A stretch of 64,000 nt of DNA from Pseudomonas sp. ANT_J12 (GTDB lineage: Bacteria > Pseudomonadota > Gammaproteobacteria > Pseudomonadales > Pseudomonadaceae). This document shows positions 48,946 to 61,442 of the stretch, piece by piece (positions within the stretch are counted from its first letter, which is position 1; each line of letters starts with the position of its first letter). The notes under the pieces are model-generated. The model was given only the letters and a program-made list of their open reading frames with translations. It searched no databases and was not told where the DNA came from. The stretch spans positions 428,294 through 492,293 of the forward strand of contig NZ_VOBN01000003.1 of the NCBI RefSeq assembly GCF_008370045.1. The letters are read 5' to 3'. The position numbers and the translations under genes are program-made.

Positions 48946-49058
48946 CCAGTCGCCAGCGCACCCGGCGCCTACTCATCTGGCGCGGCTCCTTCTCTGCCCT
49001 CTCCGTCTGCACCTTTCTAATGTTGCTCAGCGCCCTCGCTGATCGAATCACCTCCTAA
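48942..49058 (+). CDS. Small single-TM protein (38 aa)
   Basis: Starts at GTG 48942, overlapping the previous stop. VTSRQRTRRLLIWRGSFSAL then SVCTFLMLLSALADRITS: basic N-terminus, one membrane helix. Possible but unproven gene. Confidence 0.4.
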   Translation: MTSRQRTRRLLIWRGSFSALSVCTFLMLLSALADRITS

Positions 49059-49071
49059 TCCAATCCACACA

Positions 49072-49092
49072 CCGCCAGCATGGCGGAAGGAA
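49072..49092 (+). promoter_or_regulatory. Hairpin directly before SD (class II)
   Basis: CCGCCA/TGGCGG with a 3-nt loop, followed at once by AAGGAA, 5 nt before ATG 49098. Similar hairpin-SD units precede the genes at 53727, 54560 and 56428. Confidence 0.6.
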
Positions 49093-49097
49093 TCCCC

Positions 49098-50258
49098 ATG
49101 TCCGCAAATCAACTTGCAATCACCATCGATGACATCAGCGAAGCCAATGCCCCGGCGATCTACGTGAAAGACGGCCTGAAGCCTTTCCTGCAAGCGGTGA
49201 AGGATGAAGTCAGCTCGCAAGTGCCAGACCTCACCACCGCCAAAGGCCGCGACCGTATTGCCTCGTTGGCTGCCAAGGTGAGCAAATCCAAGAAAGCTGT
49301 CGAGTTGCCCGGCCGTGACTATCTGCGCCGCCTTAAGGAAATGCCAAAGGTGGTCGAAGTCGAGCTGAAGGAGTTCGTCGATGCCATGGATGCGCTGCGG
49401 GACGAGACACGCAAGCCTCTGACTGACTGGGAAGCGGCTGATGCTGCCAAGAAGCGTGAGATCGAAGCATGGGTGGGCGAACTACGCCTTGACCCGCTGA
49501 CCATCAGCACTGCCGACTCCGAATACCTGAAAATCAGCATCGGCGCCTTTGAAGGCATCGTGATTGACGGCGAGTGGCTTGGCGATCACGAGGCCGAGGC
49601 GCTGCGCTTGAAGGCGGACACCTTAGAAGCGCTGCGTGCCGCCCTGGTGAAGCGCGAACAATACGAGGCTGAGCAGGCCGAACTGGTCCGGTTGCGCGCC
49701 GAAGCTGAAGCACAGACCCAGCGCGACCGCGATGCGGAAATTGCCCGAGTCGCCGCCGAACAAGCACGGCTCCAGGCCGAGCAACAGGCCCAGGCCGAAC
49801 GTGATGCCGCAGCGCGCCGCGAGCAGGAACTGCTGGACCAGGCCGCCGCCACTCAGCGCGCCGCAGCACAGGCAGCACTGGATGCCGAGGCCGCCGCCGA
49901 ACGCCAGCGCCTGCAACTGGAACTACAGGCCGAGCAAGCCCGCACAGCAGCAGCACAGGCCGAGGCCAACCGCATAGCCGCCGAGCAGCGCGCCGAGCAA
50001 GAAAGGCTAGCGGCCATCCGCCGACAAGAGGAAGCCGTCGAGCAGGCGCGACTGGCTGAGGTTGTCCGGGCGAACGCAGCGGCAGACGAAATCCTGCGTC
50101 AGCAAAAGGAGCGTCAGGCTGACGTAGCGCACAAGTCGAAAATCCTGGGCGAAGCCAAGCAGGCCCTGATCGACATGAACATCAGCGAAGAGTTGGCCAA
50201 GGCCATCGTCCTGAAGATCGCCCGCGGCGAAGTGCCGAACGTCACCATTCAATTCTGA
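49098..50258 (+). CDS. Coiled-coil recombination-associated protein
   Basis: 386 residues from ATG 49098. The N-terminal 170 residues are a mixed domain (VKDGLKPFLQAVKDEVSSQV, ASLAAKVSKSKKAVELPGRD). The rest is a very long Ala/Glu/Arg/Gln coiled coil up to about residue 330. A C-terminal helical domain follows (EAKQALIDMNISEELAKAIV). Proteins of this type sit next to RecT and exonuclease genes in many phages; function unknown. Confidence 0.7.
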   Translation: MSANQLAITIDDISEANAPAIYVKDGLKPFLQAVKDEVSSQVPDLTTAKGRDRIASLAAKVSKSKKAVELPGRDYLRRLKEMPKVVEVELKEFVDAMDALRDETRKPLTDWEAADAAKKREIEAWVGELRLDPLTISTADSEYLKISIGAFEGIVIDGEWLGDHEAEALRLKADTLEALRAALVKREQYEAEQAELVRLRAEAEAQTQRDRDAEIARVAAEQARLQAEQQAQAERDAAARREQELLDQAAATQRAAAQAALDAEAAAERQRLQLELQAEQARTAAAQAEANRIAAEQRAEQERLAAIRRQEEAVEQARLAEVVRANAAADEILRQQKERQADVAHKSKILGEAKQALIDMNISEELAKAIVLKIARGEVPNVTIQF

Positions 50259-50265
50259 GGTCTCT

Positions 50266-51210
50266 ATGAGCCAAGCCGTCGCAACAATCACTCAGGACAT
50301 CTACGGTGCGCGCAATCAGTTCGCCAACGTCCTGACCGACCGCTCGCTTAATTTCGAGCGCGAGGCTGAATTCGCCATTCAGGTGATCACCTCCAGCGAG
50401 TACGCCACCAAGATCGCCGTACAGAACCGGCAATCGGTGGTCAACGCCATCACCAACATCGCGGCCATCGGCATCAGCCTGAACCCGGCGAAGAAGCAGG
50501 CCTACCTGGTGCCGAGAGACGGGAAGATTTGTCTCGACATCAGCTATATCGGCCTGATGGACCTGGCTATGGCCACTGGCGCGATTCGCTGGGCTCAGGC
50601 CGAACTGGTTTACACGGCCGATTCATTCGCCCTGAACGGCTTCGATAAGCCGCCGACTCACTCGTACAACCCATTCGCAAAGGATCGGGGCGAAGCGGTC
50701 GGCGTGTATGTGGTGGTCAAGACATCGGATGGCGACTACCTCACCGAGACGATGAGCATCGACGACGTGAACGCCATCCGCGACCGCTCCAGTGCTTGGA
50801 AGGCATGGATCAGCAAGAAGTCATCCTGCCCATGGGTTACCGATCCCGGCGAGATGGCAAAGAAGACTGTTGTGAAGCGCGGGTACAAGTACTGGCCTAA
50901 GACGGAGCGCCTGGAGCAGGCCATTCACCACCTGAACACAGATGGCGGCGAAGGCCTTGCATCAATCCAAGGATCCGCCCCAACCGATCCAGAGATGGTG
51001 AACGATTGGATTGACCTTGCGATGCGCGCCGGAAGTCTGGAAGCACTCGCCGAGGTTTACCACAACGCTACGGCCGCTATGAAACAAGCCAAAGATGCTG
51101 CCGGCCACGCCCGCTTCAAGGCGGAGGTGACCAAGCGCAGCGAAACCCTGAAAGCAGCAGTCGAGCCAATCGAAGGCGAAGCTGAGGAGGTGTTAGATGG
51201 AGCAGCGTAG
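50266..51210 (+). CDS. recT: RecT-family single-strand annealing protein
   Basis: 314 residues. VVNAITNIAAIGISLNPAKK, QAYLVPRDGKICLDISYIGL, MDLAMATGAIRWAQAELVY and EMAKKTVVKRGYKYWPKTER are the RecT signature regions. It anneals complementary single strands made by the exonuclease encoded next. Overlaps the exonuclease start by 14 nt. Confidence 0.93.
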   Translation: MSQAVATITQDIYGARNQFANVLTDRSLNFEREAEFAIQVITSSEYATKIAVQNRQSVVNAITNIAAIGISLNPAKKQAYLVPRDGKICLDISYIGLMDLAMATGAIRWAQAELVYTADSFALNGFDKPPTHSYNPFAKDRGEAVGVYVVVKTSDGDYLTETMSIDDVNAIRDRSSAWKAWISKKSSCPWVTDPGEMAKKTVVKRGYKYWPKTERLEQAIHHLNTDGGEGLASIQGSAPTDPEMVNDWIDLAMRAGSLEALAEVYHNATAAMKQAKDAAGHARFKAEVTKRSETLKAAVEPIEGEAEEVLDGAA

Positions 51211-51826
51211 TTCTGAATGGTTTGCGGCCAGACTGGGCAACGTCACGGCCAGCAGGGTCAAGGATGTGATGACCAGCGGGCGCGGCGGCGCGCCCTCTGC
51301 CACACGAAAAAACTACATGATGGAGTTGCTGTGCGAGCGCCTTACCGGCCAGCAAGGCGGCAGCGACCTTTCGCGTAATGCGGCGGTGCAGCGCGGCGTC
51401 GATCTTGAGCCGTTCGCTTGCATGGCGTACGAAGCTGATAAGGGCGTGATAGTGGCCGAAACCGGCCTGGTCATGCATCCGAAGATTCCAGGCTTTGGGG
51501 CGTCACCAGACGGGTTTTCTGGTGATGATGGAGTACTTGAGATCAAGTGCCCGAACACCGCCACTCACATCGCCACAATGCAATCAGGCAAGCATGACCC
51601 TCAGTACGAGTGGCAGATGCTAGCCCAGATGGCTTGCACCGGCCGCAAGTGGGCTGACTTTGTGAGCTACGACGATAGGCTGCCTGAAGAGCTTCAGTAC
51701 GTGTGCTTCCGGTACGAGTTCGACTTCAAGCGAGCCCGCGAGATGGAAGCCGAAATCACGGTATTTCTGGAAGAGCTGGCCGACCTTGAGAGGGAAATGC
51801 GGGAGAGGATGAGGAGTGCAGCATGA
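51197..51826 (+). CDS. YqaJ/lambda-type exonuclease
   Basis: 209 residues. MEQRSSEWFAARLGNVTASR is the typical start. The catalytic PD-(D/E)xK core is GFGASPDGFSGDDGVLEIKC with Q in EWQMLAQMACTG. It resects dsDNA ends to feed RecT. Confidence 0.93.
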   Translation: MEQRSSEWFAARLGNVTASRVKDVMTSGRGGAPSATRKNYMMELLCERLTGQQGGSDLSRNAAVQRGVDLEPFACMAYEADKGVIVAETGLVMHPKIPGFGASPDGFSGDDGVLEIKCPNTATHIATMQSGKHDPQYEWQMLAQMACTGRKWADFVSYDDRLPEELQYVCFRYEFDFKRAREMEAEITVFLEELADLEREMRERMRSAA

Positions 51827-52416
51827 TCAGCAACCACCTCAGCATGGTCGAGGCCATGCGGCCGGCCTCCGATGAACTGGCGGCCAAGGTCGCCCAATAT
51901 CTGGCGGCCGGCGGCCACATCGAAGAAGCGGCGCCCATCGGCTACAAGCCGAAGCCGATAATTTACAGCAACCAGATGCCGCCGGCGCCGAAGCCGTTTA
52001 TTCGGCGCCGGGTAGAGGCTGCGCCCCTGCCCTTGGATCGAGACGATATCCGCGAGCAGGCGCGACTCAAGCTGCTCGAGAAAATGCGCCAGCTCAGCAA
52101 AACGCATACTCAGACACAAGCCGCTGAAGCCCTGAGCATGAGTCGACAAAACCTCTCCAAGATAGCGAGCGCGAACGGCATCGACTTCAAGAATACAGGT
52201 CGCGGCGGAGCGCGCGGGGCCGCTTACAAAGCTGGATTAGAAGCCAGAGACGCCAAGATCGCCGAGAGAATCCGGGCGTTTCTTGAGCTCGGTGTAACGC
52301 GCCGCCAATGCTGCGGCAGACTGGCAATTGGCAACAAAGCTTTCGAGCGGATAATCACTGCACACGGCATCGATTATCCCAAGGCGCGGCGCGGCACCAC
52401 CTCATGCGCCGCATAG
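51823..52416 (+). CDS. HTH regulator (two HTH units)
   Basis: 197 residues. Pro-rich middle (NQMPPAPKPFIRRRVEAAPL), then HTH1 THTQTQAAEALSMSRQNLSK and HTH2 VTRRQCCGRLAIGNKAFERI. A probable DNA-binding protein; similar double-HTH layout occurs in phage-encoded regulators. Overlaps the exonuclease stop by 4 nt. Confidence 0.65.
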   Translation: MISNHLSMVEAMRPASDELAAKVAQYLAAGGHIEEAAPIGYKPKPIIYSNQMPPAPKPFIRRRVEAAPLPLDRDDIREQARLKLLEKMRQLSKTHTQTQAAEALSMSRQNLSKIASANGIDFKNTGRGGARGAAYKAGLEARDAKIAERIRAFLELGVTRRQCCGRLAIGNKAFERIITAHGIDYPKARRGTTSCAA

Positions 52417-52485
52417 CTCGCATCCAGCAACGCAAACGACAAGCCTGGCTGGGAATCCCGGCCAGCGGAATTGAGGAGGCAGGCC

Positions 52486-52800
52486 ATGGCCAAAGACAAT
52501 GCACAGCTCCAGCGGGACAAGCGCGCCAAGGAGAAAGAGTTGCTGGAGCGGATCGGCGCCGAGAAGCGCGCGCTGATTGTATCCAAAGCGCTCGATGATG
52601 CGCTTCGGGTGCTTGGTGATCGTCACGCGATCGAGGAATGGCAAGATACAGTGTCGACGTTCATCATCAATATGGCCGCGGCGCCTGCTGAGGAGTCAGA
52701 ACGCTTTTCTAACATGGCGCGACAGAAGATCGTGATTACAGAAAAGTGGTCGCGACAGCTTGATGAGTTTGCGAAAACAGGCACCGAGAATTTCCAGTGA
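52486..52800 (+). CDS. Small helical early protein
   Basis: 104 residues from ATG 52486, SD GAGGAGG. MAKDNAQLQRDKRAKEKELL, IVSKALDDALRVLGDRHAIE, AAPAEESERFSNMARQKIVI. All-helical, unknown function. Confidence 0.6.
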   Translation: MAKDNAQLQRDKRAKEKELLERIGAEKRALIVSKALDDALRVLGDRHAIEEWQDTVSTFIINMAAAPAEESERFSNMARQKIVITEKWSRQLDEFAKTGTENFQ

Positions 52801-52825
52801 ATCCATTCGGTGCCGATCGAATGTA

Positions 52826-53038
52826 TTACCGTGGGCCGGGCATCGAGCTTGGTTTGCTTTTCGAGTCAAGATCATCAGCTGCAGCAATGGCTGAATCAAG
52901 ATCATAAATCCAAGTTGAGTCTGCACCAGGGCCAATCAATTGATAGCCCACAACCTCTCTCGTATTGTCGAGGTGAATCATCACCCTTTCGTAAACGGTG
53001 AATTTCCCTTTTGTGTAAACCGCAGCGCCTCGTTGCAT
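52826..53038 (-). CDS. Small gene opposing the early operon
   Basis: 70 residues, SD AAGGAG 6 nt before ATG 53038. MQRGAAVYTKGKFTVYERVM, NTREVVGYQLIGPGADSTWI. It runs against all neighbours and fills the gap between two plus-strand genes, so it may be separately expressed, for example from the prophage. Confidence 0.6.
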   Translation of the reverse strand: MQRGAAVYTKGKFTVYERVMIHLDNTREVVGYQLIGPGADSTWIYDLDSAIAAADDLDSKSKPSSMPGPR

Positions 53039-53124
53039 TTCTTGCTCCTTGATCCGGCGCCCATGCCGGACATCAACAAATACCCCACTTCATCCCCAAG
53101 TACCACCATCCTTTAGGTGACAAC

Positions 53125-53637
53125 ATGCCTGATATGTATTCAGAGCAACGTACGAGGCTGCTCAGGGAAATGATTGCCTACGATCCGCTGACAGGTCTAT
53201 TCACCTGGAAAGTGGATCATTGCCGTCGCCAAGCTGGCGACCCTGCTGGTTCAAAAAAGCCGGACGGTTACATTTACTTGAAGCTACTCGGTCAGACCTA
53301 CGGCGCCCACCGTGTCGCTTGGATGTTGGTCACTGGAGACTGGCCGGTCGTAGCTGTTGATCATCGTGACGGGGTGCGAAGCAATAACGAATGGGAAAAC
53401 CTCCGTCTCGCAACGAGAGCGCAGAACAGCGCTAATGTCCCACCGCGAGGCGCGTCCGGCCTGAAAGGCGCAACTTTCAACAAACGCGAGCAGCGATGGA
53501 AAGCGCAAATCTGCATCCGGGGCAAACAGACCTGCCTGGGCACTTTCCACACTGCTGAACAAGCACACGCAGCCTACATTGCAGCTGCAGACAGATATCA
53601 AGGCCAATTTGCGCATCACCACTCGCGCAGAGCCTAA
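53125..53637 (+). CDS. HNH endonuclease with AP2 domain
   Basis: 170 residues. HNH: FTWKVDHCRRQAGDPAGSKK, YGAHRVAWMLVTGDWPVVAV, DHRDGVRSNNEWENLRLATR (H, N, N positions visible). AP2: GLKGATFNKREQRWKAQICI, TCLGTFHTAEQAHAAYIAAA. A free-standing homing nuclease is likely. It does not share obvious close similarity with the AP2/HNH protein at 31.9 kb beyond domain type. Confidence 0.85.
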   Translation: MPDMYSEQRTRLLREMIAYDPLTGLFTWKVDHCRRQAGDPAGSKKPDGYIYLKLLGQTYGAHRVAWMLVTGDWPVVAVDHRDGVRSNNEWENLRLATRAQNSANVPPRGASGLKGATFNKREQRWKAQICIRGKQTCLGTFHTAEQAHAAYIAAADRYQGQFAHHHSRRA

Positions 53638-53699
53638 AACCTTTCTCAACTATCAAATCACGCCACCCTGGCGAGGCCAAAGGCTGCACCACTCACCGC

Positions 53700-53721
53700 C
53701 CGGGCATGGCCCGGCAAGGAA
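53700..53721 (+). promoter_or_regulatory. Hairpin directly before SD (class II)
   Basis: CCGGGC/GCCCGG with an ATG loop, then CAAGGAATCCCC before ATG 53727. The post-hairpin sequence AAGGAATCCCCATG is identical to that before ATG 49098. Confidence 0.6.
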
Positions 53722-53726
53722 TCCCC

Positions 53727-54512
53727 ATGCCTACAGAAAACATAACGCCCGAGCCCAGCTTTGACCTGGACACGCCAGATGGCGGGCGCGGATACATCGC
53801 CAACCTGTTCAAGACCGCGCTCAAGCGTCACGACTACCGCCAGTACATCGCCGAGCGACTGGCCGGCGACTTTGCGTGCACGATGGCGCAGCACCTCGAA
53901 CGCATCACCGCCGAGCGTGACGCCCTGCAGCAGCGCCTGAACGCAGCGGATCAGCGGATTGATGAGCTGACCCCGCCTGTATCACCCGATCCGGTAACTT
54001 GGGGCGCGCCCAAGACAGTTCGTCAGTTGATCCAGCAACTCCAAACACTTGACCAGGACCTGCGGCCGTTGTCGATGTTGCGCGTGCCTGGCAATGTTTT
54101 TGACGACGGCAAAGAGCGAACTCGCGCCTTGCACCTATCAATCTCTCACGAGCGGGCTGATGGTCAGTGGCTGGCCCCATTTAAAAGCGAAGGCGAAAAG
54201 GTCTTGGCGTTTTGGTGCAGGATGGAACGGCCAGCGCCGGCGTTCGGCTTCCCGGTGACTATCGATCCGACTTTGGCACCTGATGAAATCCGGCTGGTGA
54301 TTCCCACGCAGCGCCGCACGGAAGAGATTCAGTTCAAAGGCATGATCGAAACATGGGCCGGAAAGTTCGCCATCATGATCGACGAGGCCAACGCCCACTA
54401 CGGCTGGACCTTCCAACGTCACCCGGACGGCATGTGGGTATCAGGGCGCAAGGCCACTGAAGCAGAGATGCACGCGGCGCGAACCCACGCACGCATCACC
54501 AATCAGCAGTAA
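53727..54512 (+). CDS. Hypothetical early protein
   Basis: 261 residues from ATG 53727. MPTENITPEPSFDLDTPDGG, a helical segment AQHLERITAERDALQQRLNA, then a domain with PGNVFDDGKERTRALHLSIS. Function unknown; typical of variable early phage proteins. Confidence 0.6.
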   Translation: MPTENITPEPSFDLDTPDGGRGYIANLFKTALKRHDYRQYIAERLAGDFACTMAQHLERITAERDALQQRLNAADQRIDELTPPVSPDPVTWGAPKTVRQLIQQLQTLDQDLRPLSMLRVPGNVFDDGKERTRALHLSISHERADGQWLAPFKSEGEKVLAFWCRMERPAPAFGFPVTIDPTLAPDEIRLVIPTQRRTEEIQFKGMIETWAGKFAIMIDEANAHYGWTFQRHPDGMWVSGRKATEAEMHAARTHARITNQQ

Positions 54513-54533
54513 CTCCCTCCCCCTTCAAAGTCA

Positions 54534-54555
54534 GCCGCTATAGCGGCAAAGGAAC
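54534..54555 (+). promoter_or_regulatory. Hairpin directly before SD (class II)
   Basis: Perfect 14-nt palindrome GCCGCTATAGCGGC at 54534-54547, then AAAGGAA and ATG 54560. Confidence 0.6.
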
Positions 54556-54559
54556 AATC

Positions 54560-54871
54560 ATGTCTGAAGAAAACCAAGCTAAAGCATTCGAACTCGATGG
54601 CAGTCAGCCGGCTCGCCCCGATCTGCGCTGCTACAGCGTCGGCGACCAAGACTGGGTTGCCGCCACCAGTGAAGACGAAGCGCGTCGCGTCCTTGCTGAA
54701 ATGAACGGCGACGATCCGGCCGAATATGCGGATTGGGATGTGGAGCTGACCAGCGACAAGACGCTCGATATGCAGTGGACCGACGAAGATCCGCCGCACG
54801 CCGAATGCGGCTGCCTTCGCGACTGGCTGGCAGAAGCAACTGAGCCCACCTACCTGATGGGGACGGAGTGA
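54560..54871 (+). CDS. Acidic small early protein
   Basis: 103 residues, MSEENQAKAFELDGSQPARP, with EDEARRVLAEMNGDDPAEYA and CGCLRDWLAE. Strongly acidic, so a DNA-mimic role could be imagined but is not supported further. Confidence 0.6.
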   Translation: MSEENQAKAFELDGSQPARPDLRCYSVGDQDWVAATSEDEARRVLAEMNGDDPAEYADWDVELTSDKTLDMQWTDEDPPHAECGCLRDWLAEATEPTYLMGTE

Positions 54872-54875
54872 AGTC

Positions 54876-55463
54876 ATGAGCGCACCAAAGCCAATCATCA
54901 TGTACGACGCTCCGGAAGCGGCCAGCCTCCAAACGGTAACCGGCTGGGTTTCCGCTGACGGTCGCTTTTTCGGTGGCGACGAGAACCTTGCCCGCTACTG
55001 CGGCGCGACTCATCGCCGCTGCGACGTGAACCCTGAACATCCAATCTATGAGGTGAACAGTTCTTGCGATGAGTGTCGCTATGCGCGCCGCCAAGCAAAA
55101 TTCGCAGCGATGCCGGTCAAGGACTGGGCCGGCGATCCGCTGGTTATCTTCGATGGCGACCAATACTTCTTCGATGAAGACAGCCTGCGCGACTACCTGA
55201 TCGACAGCGATATTGATCTGGCCGACCTGCAACTCTGCATTTGCGAGCCGAACTATCCCAGTCAAATCGATCCGGCAGACCACTTCTGCGACGACTTGCC
55301 GGAAGACGGCGAGATTCGCGACGACCAGTTGCTTGCGGCATTCGAGCTGCTGAACGAGATGATCCGCCAGTCCGAGCCCCTGTCGTGGTCGGAGGGAGAA
55401 TTCGCCGCACGGCTCCCGCAATCGCTCATCGACGAAATAACTGTCGCGAGGGCTGCAGCATGA
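54876..55463 (+). CDS. Acidic Cys-containing early protein
   Basis: 195 residues. NSSCDECRYARRQAKFAAMP is a Cys-X2-Cys pair; DLQLCICEPNYPSQIDPADH another. Very acidic C-terminal half (DDLPEDGEIRDDQLLAAFEL). Family unknown. Confidence 0.6.
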   Translation: MSAPKPIIMYDAPEAASLQTVTGWVSADGRFFGGDENLARYCGATHRRCDVNPEHPIYEVNSSCDECRYARRQAKFAAMPVKDWAGDPLVIFDGDQYFFDEDSLRDYLIDSDIDLADLQLCICEPNYPSQIDPADHFCDDLPEDGEIRDDQLLAAFELLNEMIRQSEPLSWSEGEFAARLPQSLIDEITVARAAA

Positions 55464-55513
55464 TCGCCCTCTCCTGGTTCGCCTACGTGTACTGCTACAA
55501 GGGGCCGAAGTGA
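55460..55513 (+). CDS. Possible 17-aa peptide gene
   Basis: MIALSWFAYVYCYKGPK, overlapping the previous stop (ATGA) and the next start (TGATG). One hydrophobic aromatic segment. It could be a micro-protein or only a coupling bridge. Confidence 0.3.
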   Translation: MIALSWFAYVYCYKGPK

Positions 55514-55935
55514 TGGACCGACAGGTAACTGAGCGCGACTTCCGAAAGCCTGAATTCAGAGACGCCAAGCCCGAAGACTACGAGTTTCGCGACGACGGCG
55601 TGCTGGTTCGGAAAGACAGGTGGGAAACAGGTATCCACCAGATCAAGTCTGCCGTCGGTATTCGTGGGGGGTTCGAGGTTAGCGAAGTGGTCGAGGCTGT
55701 AGAGAGGCTGGTCGGCTGGTGGCAAGACGCCGAACCTGATGAAGACCCCGAGCACCAGACGATAGACCTTCGCCTTTCCTGCGGAACTATCCTCGCGCGA
55801 TGCGAGCGCGGTCCCGGTCCCCTCCCGTTTACGTACCATTGGCAGTTCGGCGCTATCGACTTCACCCGCGCAGACTTCGGCGCCGATGTCGTTGAGTGGC
55901 GGAAATCGCCAGAAACTCCCGAAGCAACAGCCTAA
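55513..55935 (+). CDS. Hypothetical early protein
   Basis: 140 residues from ATG 55513. MDRQVTERDFRKPEFRDAKP, DYEFRDDGVLVRKDRWETGI, HQIKSAVGIRGGFEVSEVVE. Matches the general type of small phage early proteins; function unknown. Confidence 0.6.
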   Translation: MDRQVTERDFRKPEFRDAKPEDYEFRDDGVLVRKDRWETGIHQIKSAVGIRGGFEVSEVVEAVERLVGWWQDAEPDEDPEHQTIDLRLSCGTILARCERGPGPLPFTYHWQFGAIDFTRADFGADVVEWRKSPETPEATA

Positions 55936-55990
55936 CCCCTACCCCACACAAGAGCCTGCCGGTGTACGTCGGGCGAGGATAACTATCACC

Positions 55991-56383
55991 ATGAACACGG
56001 ATAGGAATCAACGGCGCCTGCTCGAAAAGCAAAACGCCAAGCTGCCGCCGTACCTGCAGCGAGTGCCGCGGGATCAGTGGCCCGGGTTCAAGCCGCCCGA
56101 CTTGGTCGAGGTTTGGCGATCGCGCAGCTTCCTCGTTCAGATTTATACCGAGCCAGCGGGGTACCAGCGCATGAGCATCTGCCGATCGGTGCACAACGGT
56201 GATAGCTGGGTTGACCAGGTCACTTGGGACGAACTGATGCGCCTCAAGCGCGAATGCGGCCGCGGCGATGTGGATGCGGTCGAAGTGTTCCCCGCAGATC
56301 GGGACATCGTGAACGTTGCCAACATGCGGCACCTCTTTTTCCCGCCGGAGCCTCTGACCTTCAAGTGGTCGGCTCCGCGATAA
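55991..56383 (+). CDS. DUF7694-like early protein
   Basis: 130 residues from ATG 55991 (SD CGAGGA). MNTDRNQRRLLEKQNAKLPP, VWRSRSFLVQIYTEPAGYQR, DSWVDQVTWDELMRLKRECG. The conserved pattern of strand-rich domain with WDELxxxK is found in a phage family of unknown function. Confidence 0.6.
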   Translation: MNTDRNQRRLLEKQNAKLPPYLQRVPRDQWPGFKPPDLVEVWRSRSFLVQIYTEPAGYQRMSICRSVHNGDSWVDQVTWDELMRLKRECGRGDVDAVEVFPADRDIVNVANMRHLFFPPEPLTFKWSAPR

Positions 56384-56398
56384 CCAATAACCACCTTC

Positions 56399-56420
56399 TG
56401 CCGCCACACGCGGCATGGAG
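56399..56420 (+). promoter_or_regulatory. Hairpin directly before SD (class II)
   Basis: TGCCGC/GCGGCA with a CACAC loop, then TGGAG and ATG 56428 of the xis-like gene. Confidence 0.55.
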
Positions 56421-56585
56421 CACGCAAATGGTCCGATACAAGACCGTAGAGCAGTTCTCGCGGGAGTCGGGGTATACACCCGACGCCATCAGAACCAAAA
56501 TCCGCGACGGCAAATGGCCGAAGCATCTCGTCTGGCGGAAGGCGCCGGACGGAAGAATATTGATCGATGTTGAGGGGTATTACTC

Positions 56586-60374
<3,789 letters not shown>

Positions 60375-61442
60375 TCAAGCAGCGTTGGCTTCTTTCTTCA
60401 GGCTGTCCATATCAATCACAAAGCGATATTTCACATCGCCCTTGAGCATGCGCTCATAGGCTTGGTTGATGTCCTGGATGTTGATCATCTCGATGTCCGA
60501 GACAATCCCGTGTTTGGCACAGAAATCCAGCATGTCCTGGGTTTCCTGAATCCCGCCAATCAACGAACCGGCCAGGCTGCGGCGCTTGAAGATCAGGTTG
60601 AACACCGACGGCGACGGATGCGGACTGTCCGGGGCGCCGACCAGCGTCATCGTGCCATCGCGTTTGAGCAGATTGAGGAACGCGTCCAGATCATGGGGTG
60701 CAGCGACGGTGTTGAGGATGAAGTCCAGGGTGTTGGCGAACTTGGCCATTTCATCCGGGTTCTTCGACACCACCACTTCATCGGCGCCCAGGCGCAAACC
60801 GTCTTCACGCTTGTTCGGCGACGTGGTGAACAGCACCACATGCGCGCCCATGGCATGGGCGATCTTCACCGCCATGTGCCCGAGGCCACCGAGGCCGACC
60901 ACGCCGACTTTCTGGCCTGGCCCGACCTTCCAGTGGTGCAGCGGCGAATAGGTGGTGATGCCGGCACACAGCAGCGGCGCGACGGCGGCCAGGTTGGTGT
61001 CGTCATGGGAAATGCGCAGGACGAACTTCTCCTTGACCACGATATTGTCCGAGTAGCCACCGAAGGTGTTCTCGCCGCCAAACACCGGGCCGTTGTACGT
61101 GCCAGTGAAGCCGCTCTCGCAGTATTGCTCTTCGCCTTCGGCGCACGACGCACAGTGCTGGCAGCTGTCGACCATGCAGCCGACGCCCGCCAGATCACCC
61201 ACCTTGAACTTGCTGACATTCGCGCCAACGGCGATCACCCGACCGACAATTTCATGGCCCGGTACGGAGGGATACAACGTGTTGTGCCACTCGTTCTTCA
61301 CGGTGTGAAGGTCCGAATGGCACACGCCGCAATAGAGGATATCGATCTGCACATCATCGGCGCCTGGGGCGCGACGTTCGAAGGTGAAAGGTTTGAGCGA
61401 ATCCTTGGGGTCTTTCGCGGCGTAGCTGTAAGTCTTGGTCAT
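60375..61442 (-). CDS. Zinc-dependent NAD(P) alcohol dehydrogenase (YahK/AdhC-like)
   Basis: 355 residues of the cinnamyl-alcohol-dehydrogenase-like medium-chain family, probably an NADPH-dependent aldehyde reductase. Catalytic zinc: Cys41 in CGVCHSD, His63 in PGHE, Cys in LLCAGITTYSPL. Structural zinc: Cys94, 97, 100, 108. Rossmann motif GVVGLGGLGHMAVKIA. Length fits the family. Host gene, single unit with a terminator. Confidence 0.92.
   Translation of the reverse strand: MTKTYSYAAKDPKDSLKPFTFERRAPGADDVQIDILYCGVCHSDLHTVKNEWHNTLYPSVPGHEIVGRVIAVGANVSKFKVGDLAGVGCMVDSCQHCASCAEGEEQYCESGFTGTYNGPVFGGENTFGGYSDNIVVKEKFVLRISHDDTNLAAVAPLLCAGITTYSPLHHWKVGPGQKVGVVGLGGLGHMAVKIAHAMGAHVVLFTTSPNKREDGLRLGADEVVVSKNPDEMAKFANTLDFILNTVAAPHDLDAFLNLLKRDGTMTLVGAPDSPHPSPSVFNLIFKRRSLAGSLIGGIQETQDMLDFCAKHGIVSDIEMINIQDINQAYERMLKGDVKYRFVIDMDSLKKEANAA

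Noticed and set aside
54579..55568. 329-codon minus-strand frame
   Set aside because: Arg-rich shadow of three plus-strand early genes that have SDs and overlaps with each other.
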